Shown: positions 43,674 to 55,278, numbered from the stretch's first letter. The stretch: 64,000 nt of DNA from Cryoendolithus antarcticus (GCA_002077065.1 NAJO01000005.1:62001-126000); one strand, 5' to 3'. Program-made: numbers and translations. Notes: generated by a model not told the origin, from the letters alone.

Positions 43674-46600
43674 ATGTCGTTTGGGAGAAGGAAGGCGGCC
43701 CCGCAGTCGGCTCTGCCGCTGTCGAACGACGATTTAGCCTCTGGTCTAGACGACACCGGGAGCAGTCTCTCGACAGGAATAGGACACCAGGCACACGCGA
43801 AGCCTCGCGATCGAAGGGCACTTTCTATTGTCTCGGCTTCTGCTTCACATAACTTGCCTTCGCGGAGCTATATTCACCACGCGGGAGGGCACGGGAGTAA
43901 AGGTACGTTCACTAGATCGCGTTGACGTCTGGAGAGTTTGGCGTCTGGCCTAGCTAATTCTGGGATGCGCAATATATTGACTGATAATCACGTTGCAGAA
44001 CCTGTGCAGTACTCGTCTTCTGGCGTAAGAGAACAGACTGCTGAGCTGTCATCATCGTTCTTGAGTGACTCTGATGCAACACATTATCCCGGGTCGGCGA
44101 GCGAAGACGAATACGACGATGTCTCCACGCCTAGCACAGTGCGAAGACATGATCCCATAGCGGACCAGCGACCACGATCTTCGGATGAGAACGACATGCC
44201 GCCAGATGCTTCCAACCTCGCGGATATGCTTGCAACGCAGACTATCGAATCAAAGCACTCGGACGTCAAGTCGCGGCATCCTAATGGTCAAGCTGAAGCT
44301 GGAGCGAGTCGAGGAGTCCCCGACGTTATCATCAGCAATGAAGACGACGATACGCCGACAGAGGTCAGTCCGCTGCTGCCCAGGGGCCGACTATCCTCGC
44401 ATAGGAAGCAGACCTACGAGACAGCGGCTGAAGCCGAGGGACAAGCGTCCAGAACCAGTGCACGGATCTGGGATCGAATGGGGCTTTCACTTCCATGGAA
44501 CCGAAATGAACGAGCGACATCTCGCAGCAACGTCGTTAACGTGAAGTCGTGGGACGCACGCTACATTGTGCAGAAGGTGGTCGTAGAGCCCGCTAGAACG
44601 ATCCCTGCGGTGTTCCTCGGTGTGCTACTTAACCTCCTCGATGCGCTCAGCTATGGCATCATCCTGTTCCCTCTGGGCGAGGAGGTCTTCTCGGCCATGG
44701 GCGCCGACGGCGTGTCAATGTTCTACGTCTCGTGCATCATCTCGCAGCTTGTCTACTCATCTGGCAGCATCTTCAAGGGTGGTGTCGGATCCGAGATGAT
44801 CGAGGTTGTGCCCTTCTTCCACAAGATGACCTACATGATTATGGGTAAGATGGGGACTGCCAATCCGGAGGCGCTGAGAGCGACAGTCATAACGTCGTAT
44901 GCGATGAGCTCGATTGTAACTGGACTAGTGTTCTTCATCTTGGGCACTGCCAATCTAGGCACATTGGTCAACTTCTTTCCGCACTCGATTCTGACTGGAT
45001 GTATCGGCGGTGTGGGGGTCTTTCTGTTTATCACTGGACTGGAAGTCAGCGCCCGACTTGACGGTAATCTGGAGCTCACACTGGACGTCATCGCCAGACT
45101 GTTTGCAAAGGAAACTGTCGTGCTCTGGGTGCCTCCCCTGATACTCGCGATCGGACTGCTTACCATCAAGCACTACTACGATCGACCTTGGCTAGTGCCA
45201 GCGTACTACATCGCGATTACCACGATTTTCTACATCATCACTACAGCCGTACCGTCGATCTCAATGGACAACTTGCGTGCGCATGGCTGGGTCTTCGAGG
45301 CTCCCGCAGCCGGCGTACCTTTCTACAACTTCTACACCTACTACAACTTCAAGATTGTAGACTGGAGCGCTCTCTGGATGACAGTCCCCTCGCAGTTAGC
45401 TTTGACGTTCTTCGGTATCCTACACGTGCCGATCAATGTCCCGAACTTGGCGATCCAAGTGCAAGAGGACAACGTCAGCATCAATCGGGAGCTGATCATG
45501 CACGGCATCTCGAATACGCTATCAGGCTGTGTAGGCAGTATCCAGAACTACCTTGTCTTTGTCAACTCGGTTCTCTTCATGTCTTCGGGAGGTGACAGCC
45601 GACTTGCCGGCTTCATGCTTGCTGCTGCGACCTTTGGCCTGTGGATTGCCGGTCCGGTAGTCATCGGCTTTGTACCAGTGATGGTGGTCGGCACGCTGAT
45701 TTATCAACTTGGCATCGAGCTAGCCTGGGACGCCATGGTCACCACTTATGGCCGACTGAGCCGTCTCGAGTACTTCACCATTGTCGTTATAGCATTCGTC
45801 ATGGGGCTGTACGACTTCGTGGTCGGTGTCGCGATTGGTATTGGCATGGCCTGCTTGGTATACGTGGTGCAGACGTCCGGTAAGACCGTCATCCGCGCCG
45901 AGTTCTCGGGCAAAGTCGCAGAGTCGACTGTCAGGCGCCATCCGCGACAACGCAATTACTTGCACAAAGTTGGCAAACAGATACGCGTGGTCAAGCTTGG
46001 CAGCTACCTCTTCTTTGGTAGTATCGTCAAGGTCGAGAAGACTGTGCGTGCATTGGTCGAGTCTGAGGCTTTCGCAGACTCGCCTGTGCGCTATGTCATC
46101 CTGGACTTCTCCCATGTCACCGGTATCGACTTCTCGGCGGCAGAGGCTTTCGTCAGGATGCACCGTATTCTTCACCGACGGGACGTCAGTCTCGTCCTGG
46201 CTGGCTTCACACTCGAGAGCGAAGTTGGCAAGAGCTTGCAGATGGTTGAGCTGTTCAAAGGCAGCGAAGATGACGAAGTTCCACGCCCGAAGATTTTCCA
46301 GGACCTCAATGGGGCACTGGAAGCTTGCGAGAACGAGCTGCTCATCATACTGACTGAGAAGCAACGCTCCGTCACTCGCAAATCCGAAGACTCACCTCCA
46401 CTCCGAATTCCCGACCACAGTTCCCAACTCTCTGCCACCTCGCCTCTCGACGCTCTAGTCGGTTCGCCTCGCCGCAAGCTCCTTCATGAGGCAGCTTCCA
46501 CAGCCATCACCGAGACCGACCCCCCAGAGCACTCCAAATGGACTAATCTCAAGCAACCTCTTCCCCTCCTCCTTCAAGCCTTCCAAGACCTCACCTCCAA

Positions 46601-46997
46601 GAACGAGGACTTCTGGTTCCGCATCACCCCTTACTTCACACGCCGCGAGTTCACCCGTGGACAAACGCTCTACACCCGCGGCGACCGCCCAGATGGCTTC
46701 TACCTCCTACAATCTGGTATTCTGCGCGCGGAGTACGAGCTAGAGCAGGGTGCTTACCACGAGAGCATTGCTGCGGGGACTACGTGCGGCGAGCTGCCCT
46801 TCTTCAGCGATACGGAGCGGACTAGCTCAGTGTTCGCTGAAACGGATTGCGTGGCTTGGTTGTTAACGCCGGAGAAGTGGGAGGCGCTGCAGGGGAAGGA
46901 GAGGGAGGTTGCGACGGAGTTGTTGAAGGTTGGGATGAAGTTGAGTGCGGAAAGAATGAGTGCTATCACTAGTTATGTCTTGATCACTGCCAGCTGA
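43674..46997 (+). CDS. VSB1: SulP/SLC26-family vacuolar transporter with STAS and cyclic-nucleotide-binding-like domains (Vsb1-like)
   Basis: Model: join(43674..43902, 43999..46997), 1075 residues; an alternative acceptor after 43953 would add 15 residues. Residues 1-280 are cytosolic, acidic and Ser-rich. The membrane domain (~285-680) has 10 or more hydrophobic segments and family motifs such as GVLLNLLDALSYGIILFP, GGVGSEMIEVVPF and NSVLFMSSGGDSRLAG. A STAS domain lies at ~700-830 (VRYVILDFSHVTGIDFSAAEAF). A cyclic-nucleotide-binding-like beta-roll lies at ~920-1070 (RGQTLYTRGDRPDGFYLLQSGILRAEY, CGELPFF). This domain order matches yeast Ygr125w/Vsb1, a vacuolar protein needed for basic amino-acid storage. 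The substrate in this organism is inferred only. Confidence 0.88.
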
Positions 46998-48547
46998 TTG
47001 GGAGGAAGCAAGCGTTGTAGCCTTCATTGGTAGTGGTTTGGACTAGCGATCACTTTTGGGCGAGGAATAAAGCGTTGTACATATCGTTACTTAGCATTCT
47101 GTGTTGCTGTACTTACTACTGTTACTTATCACACCCTGATTTGATAGTGCACTAAGATGCCTACACCTCAGTGCTTACCTCTACTTCTGTCCCTCTCGCT
47201 CACGCACATGCTGACCACCCATCCATGTACCGGCAGGCTTCGGGAGTACGTGTATGCCACGCAGTCCCTAGGTGGTCGCGTGAGGCCACCACCTCGATAT
47301 CGCGAGCAGTGACGCCTTCTCACCGCCCGATGCCCTCATCTACGTACTGTTCGCAGCTTATCTAAGGTGTGGTGGGGCCTGCGATTACGATGGCAAATAC
47401 GGCGTCGTCACATGGCTGTCTGTCAAAGACACCACATGTCACTTGCTGTGTTTGCAGTCTCGATGGTGGCCTGCTGATGCGCGGAATTTGAAGTGGTGCG
47501 TGGTGCGTGAGTACGTCTAGAGTGTCTGCTCATGATGGCGCGATGAGATGCGAGACGTTCGCATAGGCTTATTTCTGTACAGCACTAGTGGCGCTACGGG
47601 GATGGCTTTTGGAAAATGGGCAGGGGTAGGGGTTGCGGTTCGGAAGGATGAGGCGAGGGTATAGAGAAGGGTTCTGTCAGATCTTTCGGTTCTTAAAGAT
47701 GAGAGTTTAGCATTTGCATGTGATTCCAAGACCATGAACAGGCTATGCTATGATTCCCCCGATCTCAGGCTCGATTCTAGCAGAGTGAACTCGACAACGC
47801 CAATAGTATAGGAGTTAGTGGCAGGTCACCGCTAAGATCCACTTCTCCTTCGATCACATTGAGGTCCATGGGTCGCAGATTTGGCCGTGGCTGGCGTGGG
47901 ACAAAGTCGGAAAGCAGCAGCGTTTCAGCCTGTCAAACGCGGGTATGACTTCTCATCTCGAGTTACAGGTACGCAGGGAAGAACAATCTATGGCTGCTTG
48001 ATGACCAGGTTCCCCCCTCGTTATTGCGAGATTGAGGGTCGAGGTGTTGGTTGTATAAATTTCTTCGGGGAAGATCAAACATCGACTTTTGCCCTTCAAG
48101 ATAGCTTCCGCTCATAAATCCGGCGCGTGACAACCACCGCAACGCGTATCGCTCACCTCACCAAGATCCTCGTGCATGCAATCAAGCCTGCACCGCCTCT
48201 CACGTCGCACAACCACTCGGTCGTGCTGCTGCATCTCACACCATGTCAAGTCAGAGTCTGTGCAGCGAATCATCAGCCTCCTCCGCCGCCAGTCTCCGCC
48301 GTGAACAATCTCGCTAAACGCTGGGACCTTGCTACGAGCACGGCACTTCCTGCCCACCAAACACGCCACAATAAAACTTCTTCCACCCTGTCTCACCTTC
48401 CCTCCTTCACACCACTTCACATTCACCACTGCTACGTGCATTGCTTCTTTCATTTGCCATTCTGTGATACCCTCGTCGGCGCAGGCTTGCCCGTTTACTG
48501 CTACGCTTTGAGACTCTAATTGCTTGCGAAGAGGGATTCATTGCATC
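46998..48547. other. Intergenic region
   Basis: 1.55 kb: 3' end of the transporter and promoter of the PH-domain gene. The last ~200 bp are rich in C and T. A plus-strand open frame at 47881-48117 lacks any protein-like signal. No RNA gene recognised. Confidence 0.45.
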
Positions 48548-50813
48548 ATGTCTGATACAACGCACACCACCCCGGCCACTGCGGCGCCGCTGGAGAAGCT
48601 CGAGCATGCTGTCGAGCCTACCTCGTCGACCTCCCACGTCGCTGAGCCAGGCACTACTTCCACTGCCTCTCCGATTGTCGCGGAGACATCGACTGCTACT
48701 GGGACCACCCCTCCAACCGCCGCCTCGGATGCTGTCAAGCACGACGACACTGTCGTGGGTGGAGCGGCCGACGGTACTCTGCCTCAGGTCCCCGCCGCCA
48801 CTACTACGGCTGCCACAGAGGGCAAGGCCGTCGAGCCAGTGTCAGAGGGCCACCTTGGCTACAAGGCACCTGGTCTTCTGAAGTGAGTCAGCTATGTCCT
48901 TCAGTAGCTACGCGCAAGTACTGACAAGTGCACAGGCAATTCATCTTCTCGCAAAAGGAGTTCTGGATCAGCGATGCACCACTCACTCCCCAGCACCTTC
49001 ACCTCTACCTTCGTGGTGAGAAGTCCGAGGTCGCTCACCCAGTTGCCGCTTGGGCAACGCACACCGGCAAGGGTCTCCTCTTCTTCAACAAGAAGGGCGA
49101 GTCCGAGCGCAGCCACCCAGCTGGGATCCTGCCTCTCTATGAGGCGACCGACCTGAAGAAGTCAACTCCGCATGAGTTCAGCTTCGAGATCCACGGCCAC
49201 AAGCATCAGTTCAAGGCCACCAGTGACGCTGAGCGCGACGGCTGGTACCTTGCCATTGAGAAGGAGGTGGAGCTTGCCAAGGCCTCCAAGGAGACCGTTC
49301 GTGGTAGCGAGGGCTACAAGTCGGAGATGGAGAAGCTGAGTAAGTAAAGTCGGCAGCACCAATGTTGGCGCACTCCAATAACATAATCCTTAGATGCACC
49401 CAATGTTATCGGCGGCGTGGCCGGAGCGACCAAGTCCAGCACTCTGCCCAAGAAAAGCACCGAGGTGACCGAGCCCAGGCGCACAGGCTCCTCCGAGTCG
49501 GAAGGCGAAGGTCTCAAGAAGAAGAACAACAAGAGCCGTTCCACTTCGCGAGGTGTTCTCAATCGCCTGAAGGGCAAGAAGGAAGAGGCTGAGACTAAGA
49601 AGGAGATCAAGAAAGAGGAGAAGGAGGAGGCTAAGGAAGAAAAGAAGATCGAGAAAGAGGAGAAGAAGATTGAGAAGGAGGAGGCGAAGGCGGAGAAGCA
49701 TGGCGAGCACGGTTCTGCGCTTCCCTTCATCGGCGGGACTTCAGCTCCTCTTGATGCACACAGTGCTGGTTCGTAATTAGCCCTACACGCTGCTCTTCAT
49801 TCACTGACAACGTTACAGCCGACCGCGCTGTTGGTGCTCCAATCGCTGAGACCAAGCACGAGGAGCCGGTGAACGCTCTGCCCGCGACGAATGGTGTCAC
49901 ACCGACCAAGACCGACGACAGAGCGAAGCCTACCAAGCGGAATAGTATCTTTGGCAAGCTTCCTGGTGCCTTCGGCGGCCTGATGAGCCCGTCCAAGGAG
50001 AAGTCCGAGAGGGAAGCAGAGCTCAAGCCTGCGGTCCCGCCCAAGGACCACAGTGTGTCGGAGACTGCTCCTCAGCTGCCTGAGACGACCGCTACCGAGC
50101 CCATCGAGTCTGTGGCACCTACCACCACTGGCATGACTGAGCCGATCAAGCCAGAGATCCACGAGCCTGCGCCGGTCACCGAGCCTACCACCAAGGCCAC
50201 CGATGCCATCACACCCGGCAAGGAGAAGAAGAGCTTCCTCTCAGGGCTTCCATTCCTGGGCAAGCGGGATCGTAGCGTGAGCCCGTCTCCTGCCCTGAAG
50301 GACACCCCGGTCAAGACCGAGAACTCTGCCCTTCCTACCACCGAGCAGTCCGCCCCAGTCGAGCCCACCCCGGTGGAGCCCGTCAAGGCGGCGGAGCCAG
50401 TAACCGAAATCCCTGCTACTCTTGCGGATACCACCCACAACACCACCTCTGCAAGCCCGATTGAACCCATGACTGAGTCAAAGGCTATTGACCCGGTCCA
50501 CGAAACCACCCCCACCGACACCACCTCCCCAGCCGGCGCCAACAAGCGCAACTCGGTCTTCGGCAACCTCGGTCGTCGTGCTAGCAAGGCGCTGAACCGC
50601 ATGCAATCTACGCCCAACTCCAAGAAGGAGAACGCCATCCCAGGTGCCCCCGAGTCTACTCCCAAGACCACCACTACCGCCGCCGACGAGACTCTTCCAA
50701 CCACCACGACCGCCGACAAGGTCACTGAGAGCTCCCTCACTGACCCAGTGACCGAGAACAAGCCCGAGACCGTGGGCACATCCTCCCACACCCCTGTGAC
50801 CGCTAGCGCCTAG
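48548..50813 (+). CDS. PH-domain protein, Meu6-like
   Basis: Model: join(48548..48882, 48936..49339, 49394..49768, 49819..50813), 702 residues; three introns of 50-54 nt. Residues 1-100 are a Thr/Ala/Pro-rich disordered arm. A PH domain of the fungal PH_6 type covers about 105-235: GYKAPGLLK, FWISDAPLTPQHLHLYLRG, THTGKGLLFFNKKGE, FEIHGHKHQFKATSDAERDGWYLAIE. After it come a Lys/Glu-rich coiled coil (exon 3 end, KKEEKEEAKEEKK) and a long Thr/Pro/Glu-rich tail with short basic boxes that recur: KRNSIFGKLPGAFGG, KKSFLSGLPFLGKR, KRNSVFGNLGRRASK. This resembles S. pombe Meu6 (meiotic expression up-regulated) and its filamentous homologues. Cortical or membrane association is likely; a specific role is not known. 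Confidence 0.82.
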
Positions 50814-51727
50814 TCAGGCCAGCTGCTCACAGGCGCATCACGTTTCCTCATGTTCGGAGGCAACTCCAACACCACTCATTAGACTGTCGTTTCAGTACTG
50901 CTACACGCGGACCTTCGCCGCCGCATCGCGTTGCTTTTGTTAGGGAAGGGCATGGATCTACGGACTGTGTTCTGTTAATCGCAGGACATCGGGACAAGAT
51001 GGACCTGCTGCTTGCTCGCTTGCTCGCTGTGTTTTTCTTTGCGCAAAAAGATACCCACATTGCTTCTTATACCCACATCGTTTAGTTGGCATGGACGGGA
51101 AGGGCATGGGATGGGGAGAGGTAATTAATGGGATCGTGAGATACAATGGAATGCAGAATCGTGTGCGCTTTGTGTCTTTCCTCGAGCAATCCGCGACTTC
51201 TTCGCCGGTCCTGAGGTCCATATGGATATTCCATCCTCACCCCATACAGCCCAGAGTACTCATGACCAGAACGACCCCATGAGCGCCACCAAGTACAAAT
51301 GGGGTGCGAAGTTGCTTCTTTCTAGCGTGCGCACGAACTCCGCATCTAGGCCGCGTCGCCCGAGGACTTCCATGATGCTCACATGCACGGCGCATGCAGC
51401 AGCGAATCTTGATCTCCCGCCCGCGGCATCACCCTGCGCCGCGGTCACGGTCCCTTGTATTCCAATTGTGTAGGTTCGGCGCACGTGAGTATTATTTCTC
51501 ATCATTTCAGCATCAGCAGAAGACACACTACTTTGGAATCACGATTTGCTTGGATACCGTTCCTGTAAGCTTGCTACAGCTTGGACCCGTACACGCCGTA
51601 CTACGAGCAGAGCTATTGCGCCTCGTTGAGAATCTTTAGGTGGCGGATCTCGAGTCACTCGCTTCAATAAATTATTCGCACATTCAGCCTCATGCGCGCG
51701 GGGTCGGCGCGCTCAGTATGAGCCAGC
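50814..51727. other. Intergenic region upstream of UBTD-type gene
   Basis: 914 bp. It holds the 3' end of the PH-domain gene and the promoter/leader of the next gene. A minus-strand open frame of 88 codons (51260-51526) is present but has no supporting feature beyond being open. Confidence 0.45.
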
Positions 51728-52760
51728 ATGGTACGTTCCTCCCAACCCAACTTGAAGCGATGGTCACTGACAGTCTCGCGCACAGGGCTGCTGCAACTCC
51801 ACCCCCTCCCCCTCCTCCGATGACGGGCCCCCGAACCCTCCCGCGTCACAAGCCGTCCGGCGGCAGAATCTCCCCCACGACTCCTCCCGCGCAGCCATAA
51901 ACCAACCAGCGCTTACGATCTCCGGCGCGACTTCGCCACGAGGGTCCTCGCTGTCTCACGCGCCTCCCGCAACCTCAGCAGCCGCGCGACCGAATGCGCC
52001 ATTAAGGGCGCCGAGTCCTGTGCCGGCTAGTCCGGCACATGTGCCGAGTCGACCGCCACCGTGGACGAGGGAGGTGCTTGAGGCGGAGCGGGCGGCGTTT
52101 TTCGATACGAGGGTCACTGGGCGGGAAGAGGTCTGGGGCGCACTGAAGGTTGTGTGCGACTTGCTTAGAAGAGGGGAAGTGGCGGAGGCGCAGGGGATTG
52201 TAGATGCTGTTGGGATTAGCTGTCCTACCGGAAGGGTGGCGAGTGGACGAGGAAGGGATAGGGTGAAGGGTGGGGTGTATGATGAACGAGGGGAGGTGTA
52301 TGATATTCCGGCTTGGGTGATCCTGGATCCCGAAGATATAGCCGACGAAGGTGCAGTCGGTGACAGCGGAGAAGAGAAGGAAGCTGTTGCTGGAGCGGGA
52401 GCAGTGGACGGCGCTGTTGACGACGATGAGAAGGAGGGAGAAGGAGCCGAGGGGCTCGAGAGGCAGCGGAGCGATAAGGGCAAAGGCAGGGAGGAAGACG
52501 TGGGCGAGATCTTCAAGCTTCGGGCGAGACGCAGCGATCGAGGGACCGACGTCGTGGTGCAAGTCGGGACCAAGGAGAAAGTCTCGGTCATTGTCAGGAG
52601 GATCTTGGAGCAGATTGGGCCGAAGCGAGTCAGGCTGGCATATCTTGGGCATGTCATGCAAGAGGGCAAGACGCTTGAGGAGCAAGGCTTTAGGGTGGGA
52701 GACGTGGTGAATGCGTATGTGTTCGAGGGCGATGAGAAACACCTCACGAAGAGGAAGTGA
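51728..52760 (+). CDS. Ubiquitin-like (UBTD1/2-type) domain protein with N-myristoylation motif
   Basis: Model: join(51728..51730, 51786..52760), 325 residues. The first coding exon is the ATG alone; the 55-nt intron (GTACGT...CTGAC...GCACAG) joins it to GGC TGC TGC, giving MGCCNS. Gly2 with Cys3/Cys4 is a myristoylation plus palmitoylation signal, matching the MGNC start of animal UBTD1. Residues ~75-125 are the UBTD helical domain (PPWTREVLEAERAAFFDTRVTGREEVWGALK, then RGEVAEAQGIVDAVGISCPTG, YDERGEVYDIPAWVI). An acidic linker follows and a ubiquitin-like fold lies at about 255-318 (VVVQVGTKEKVSVIVRRILEQIG, RLAYLGHVMQEGKTLEEQGFRVGDVVNAYVF). UBTD proteins bind E2 enzymes and modulate ubiquitination at membranes. 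Confidence 0.88.
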
Positions 52761-53245
52761 AGGGAAGGAGATACAGCTAGATGCTGACCGGCTGGTCGAC
52801 TCTAAGCTAAGGGCTCCGATTGAGACGAGGCGAAGTCTTGCCATAGTCGGCCAGGCTTCGTCGGTGTTCCTCGACTCCGCAATCGTAGACGAGGTGCCGG
52901 GCAAAGTATGGTCGAACATGGAAGAGCTCGGTGCTACGTCATACTTGGATCAGGGCGAAGACACGATCGAGAGGAAGGGAAGCATGCACACGATCGGCTG
53001 GGAAGACACAGTCAGGCGCTAGACCAATTTTGGAACTGATGGGGATGATAGGATACCCAGTAGACATCGTGTATATTTGCTATGTAACAAATGGCCTTCC
53101 ATAAACCCACAGCATGGCATTCAACTTACTGCCCCAGAATCGATGCCAAGCCTTATCTTCCTATCTGGAACCTCACCTGGATCTGTTCCACCCTGATCGC
53201 GGGCCCGTTGTCTTTCCCATCAATGTTACCACCTGCTAGCAGTAC
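52761..53245. other. Intergenic region
   Basis: 485 bp between two plus-strand genes. The first 260 bp stay open in the +1 frame relative to the UBTD gene up to 53022 (ends GWEDTVRR), but no splice signal links it, so I treat it as untranslated. Confidence 0.4.
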
Positions 53246-54124
53246 ATGCGCTCCTTCCTCATCCCTCGCAATGTAAGCGCCCATCGCCAAGCTGCTATAG
53301 TCCTCTATCGTACGCTCCTTCTCCGTGGCCGAGCTGCCCCACTCCAGGAACAGAGCCGCGATGAGCTACAGAATATCGCGCGAAACCGCTTCAAGCAATC
53401 AGAGTACCTCCACAGCTACAGGAGGCTGAAACTTGCGTTTGAGGCAGGCTATGAGGCTGTGGACCGTCTCGATGCTGCCATTGCCGGGGATAGAGGGAGT
53501 GTAGAGTTCATTGAGGGATTGGTAGCGAAGGCGCCAGCGAAGGTCAAGGAGCCGAAGTCACGACCTTCGGATGTACGAGAAATCAGGCCAGTTGCAGCAT
53601 TATCTGCGAAACCGAAGATCAATCTATTCGAACGACCTCTGCCGCTGGAGAAGCTGTCTGGACGACGACATGTGCCTGTTCTCTTCAGCGCTGGCACGAT
53701 CCCTGTCCTTCGCTTCGGCAAGCCTCAGCCACCGGTCCTGTCAGGCTTCCTCAAGCATCGCATACGTCAGCGTCAGCAGCGGTGGAATCGCAGACATGCA
53801 CTGAGCGATCAGATCGGATTTGCCGAGCATGAGGATCGATGGGACGATATACTGGCCGGCCAGATTGGTCAGAGGAGGCACAGAGAGTCGAGCTGGTCTG
53901 ATGAGCCGAGGCAAGCGAGGAGAGAAGTGGATGCGAAGCTGAGGGATGAGGGTAGGAAGAATGTAGAAATGGCGGAGCAAATGCAGGCTGTTGTGGATCG
54001 GGAGCAGGCTTTGTTGGAGAAGGAGGGAGCGAATAGGAGGCAGAAAAGGCAGAAAGAACGTGTTCGTTCCCGACAAGTGGACGACGTGAAGGACGCCGAT
54101 GTGCCAGACCACACGATCGTCTGA
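53246..54124 (+). CDS. LYR-motif protein, probably mitochondrial
   Basis: Single exon, 292 residues. Residues ~17-75 follow the Complex1_LYR pattern: AAIVLYRTLLLRGR (LYR), ARNRFKQSEYLHSYRRLKLAFEAGYEAVDRLDAA with the conserved downstream Phe and basic residues. LYR proteins bind acyl carrier protein and act in respiratory-complex or mitoribosome assembly. Beyond it are segments FERPLPLEKLSGRRHVPVLFSAGTIPVLRFGKPQP and a long basic, helical C-terminal part. The larger size, compared with ~100 residues for simple LYRM proteins, fits a fungal-specific member (possibly the DUF1763 group). The ATG chosen is the first in frame and gives a basic N-terminus. Confidence 0.72.
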   Translation: MRSFLIPRNVSAHRQAAIVLYRTLLLRGRAAPLQEQSRDELQNIARNRFKQSEYLHSYRRLKLAFEAGYEAVDRLDAAIAGDRGSVEFIEGLVAKAPAKVKEPKSRPSDVREIRPVAALSAKPKINLFERPLPLEKLSGRRHVPVLFSAGTIPVLRFGKPQPPVLSGFLKHRIRQRQQRWNRRHALSDQIGFAEHEDRWDDILAGQIGQRRHRESSWSDEPRQARREVDAKLRDEGRKNVEMAEQMQAVVDREQALLEKEGANRRQKRQKERVRSRQVDDVKDADVPDHTIV

Positions 54125-54180
54125 AAGGCGCAGCCATGAGGCAGCCGCAGCTTCTTCACTACATTGTTCTGCTTACGAAG

Positions 54181-54200
54181 GTGTGTGTGTTTGTGTGTGC
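54181..54200. repeat. Short GT-rich microsatellite
   Basis: gtgtgtgtgtttgtgtgtgc: GT dinucleotides with one interruption, just downstream of the LYR gene. Confidence 0.8.
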
Positions 54201-54315
54201 AGCGTAATCAAGCTTCGTGCCTACGAAGACTTTGCGTTGCGCACGCACGGCTTTATCGACATCCTAGGTAACCACCGGCGCTCGACATTCCTTTCCTAGG
54301 GGAAAACTTTAATAC

Positions 54316-55278
54316 ATGCGAGACACACCAAAATGTCGACACCCCTCGAGACTGATGGTACTACCTCCCGAGATACGCAACAGGATTGCCGAGCTCACAC
54401 TCTACCATGGCAAGGACGGCATCATCTCACCAGGTCCACGGACCCACGCTGATCATTACGTTACACTGGTCGAGAGCCTTAGAATTACCGGCACTATGGT
54501 TGCTTCCGCTCGAGCAACATTCGGGACACCCTTCCAGCTCCCCTTAGACGAGGGAATGCGCGAGTTCATCCTGGAGCACACAACCACCCAGCAATGTTTC
54601 AAGGGGTGCCTCTTCCCACCCCCGCTTACCCGCGTATGCCGCCAGCTACGCACAGAAACCCTATCATTGTTCTATGGTGTGAATCACTTCCACTTCGAGC
54701 TAAGCCAATTCCTTATCCTGGACGCAAAGGGAAGATCGATTGGACCTGGTGTTGGAGATTGGCTCGGGCAATGGAAGATAGTCGCCTGTGATCCATTCGA
54801 AAGTTCAGCATGGCGATCTCGCTGGATGAAGTTCGTGTTTTCGTGCCCAAGGCGCTGCAGCTTACGTTTACAAAAGCCGATGGGGAGGGCAGGTGGAGAG
54901 GTGGCGATCAAGAAAGTCAATTTCCCCCAGAACACTACGCCAGAGGACGACAAGATTGATTGCATGACGTACTTCGAAAGCTGCTCCCGCAAGCCATTCC
55001 ATGGTGCACTGCGAGGGAGCGGGCTGCATGTCCGCGCCTTGGAGTGTCTGATTGCTTCCTTCGAGCAGCCGGATGTGTATTTACCCAGAGACTACATTGC
55101 GCTGCAAGTCAGTACTCTGGTTGGAAAAGTGGCTGGTCGGTATGAAGAGATCAGTGGCTTTGACGGCGAGCTTGGGCTCGAAGACGAAGACGTTGACATG
55201 CGGGACTATACGGAGCTGCTCGACCATAGGCTGGCAAAGATGGAGGAGTTTGGGGCCGCGGCCAGGCGTCGGCGATGA
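54316..55278 (+). CDS. F-box-like domain protein (tandem pair, intact copy)
   Basis: Single exon, 320 residues. VLPPEIRNRIAELTLYHGKDGI is the F-box-like motif of a lineage-expanded fungal family, then PPPLTRVCRQLRTETLSLFYGVNHFHFEL, also characteristic. A C-terminal GALRGSGLHVRALECLIASFEQPD is shared with the dead copy just downstream. The annotated start is MRDTPKC at 54316. However, comparison with the dead copy suggests the older start was the ATG at about 54331 (MSTP...), now out of frame by one base, or the ATG at 54355 just before VLPPE. Function unknown. Confidence 0.75.
   Translation: MRDTPKCRHPSRLMVLPPEIRNRIAELTLYHGKDGIISPGPRTHADHYVTLVESLRITGTMVASARATFGTPFQLPLDEGMREFILEHTTTQQCFKGCLFPPPLTRVCRQLRTETLSLFYGVNHFHFELSQFLILDAKGRSIGPGVGDWLGQWKIVACDPFESSAWRSRWMKFVFSCPRRCSLRLQKPMGRAGGEVAIKKVNFPQNTTPEDDKIDCMTYFESCSRKPFHGALRGSGLHVRALECLIASFEQPDVYLPRDYIALQVSTLVGKVAGRYEEISGFDGELGLEDEDVDMRDYTELLDHRLAKMEEFGAAARRRR

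Noticed and set aside
50072..50791. Minus-strand 239-codon frame in the PH-domain gene
   Set aside because: Reverse of a Thr/Pro/Glu-rich repeat region; low-complexity Val/Gly/Ser shadow.
52002..52919. Long minus-strand frames across the UBTD gene
   Set aside because: Shadow of the GC-rich coding strand; Ser/Pro/Leu-rich with no domain.
52711..53022. 104-codon plus-strand frame after the UBTD stop
   Set aside because: Overlaps the UBTD coding end in another frame and lacks its own start or splice signals. Treated as 3' region.
53246..53300. Short intron GTAAGC...CTATAG near the start of the LYR gene
   Set aside because: It would be about 34 nt and would remove the LYR motif start; the open frame through it is better.
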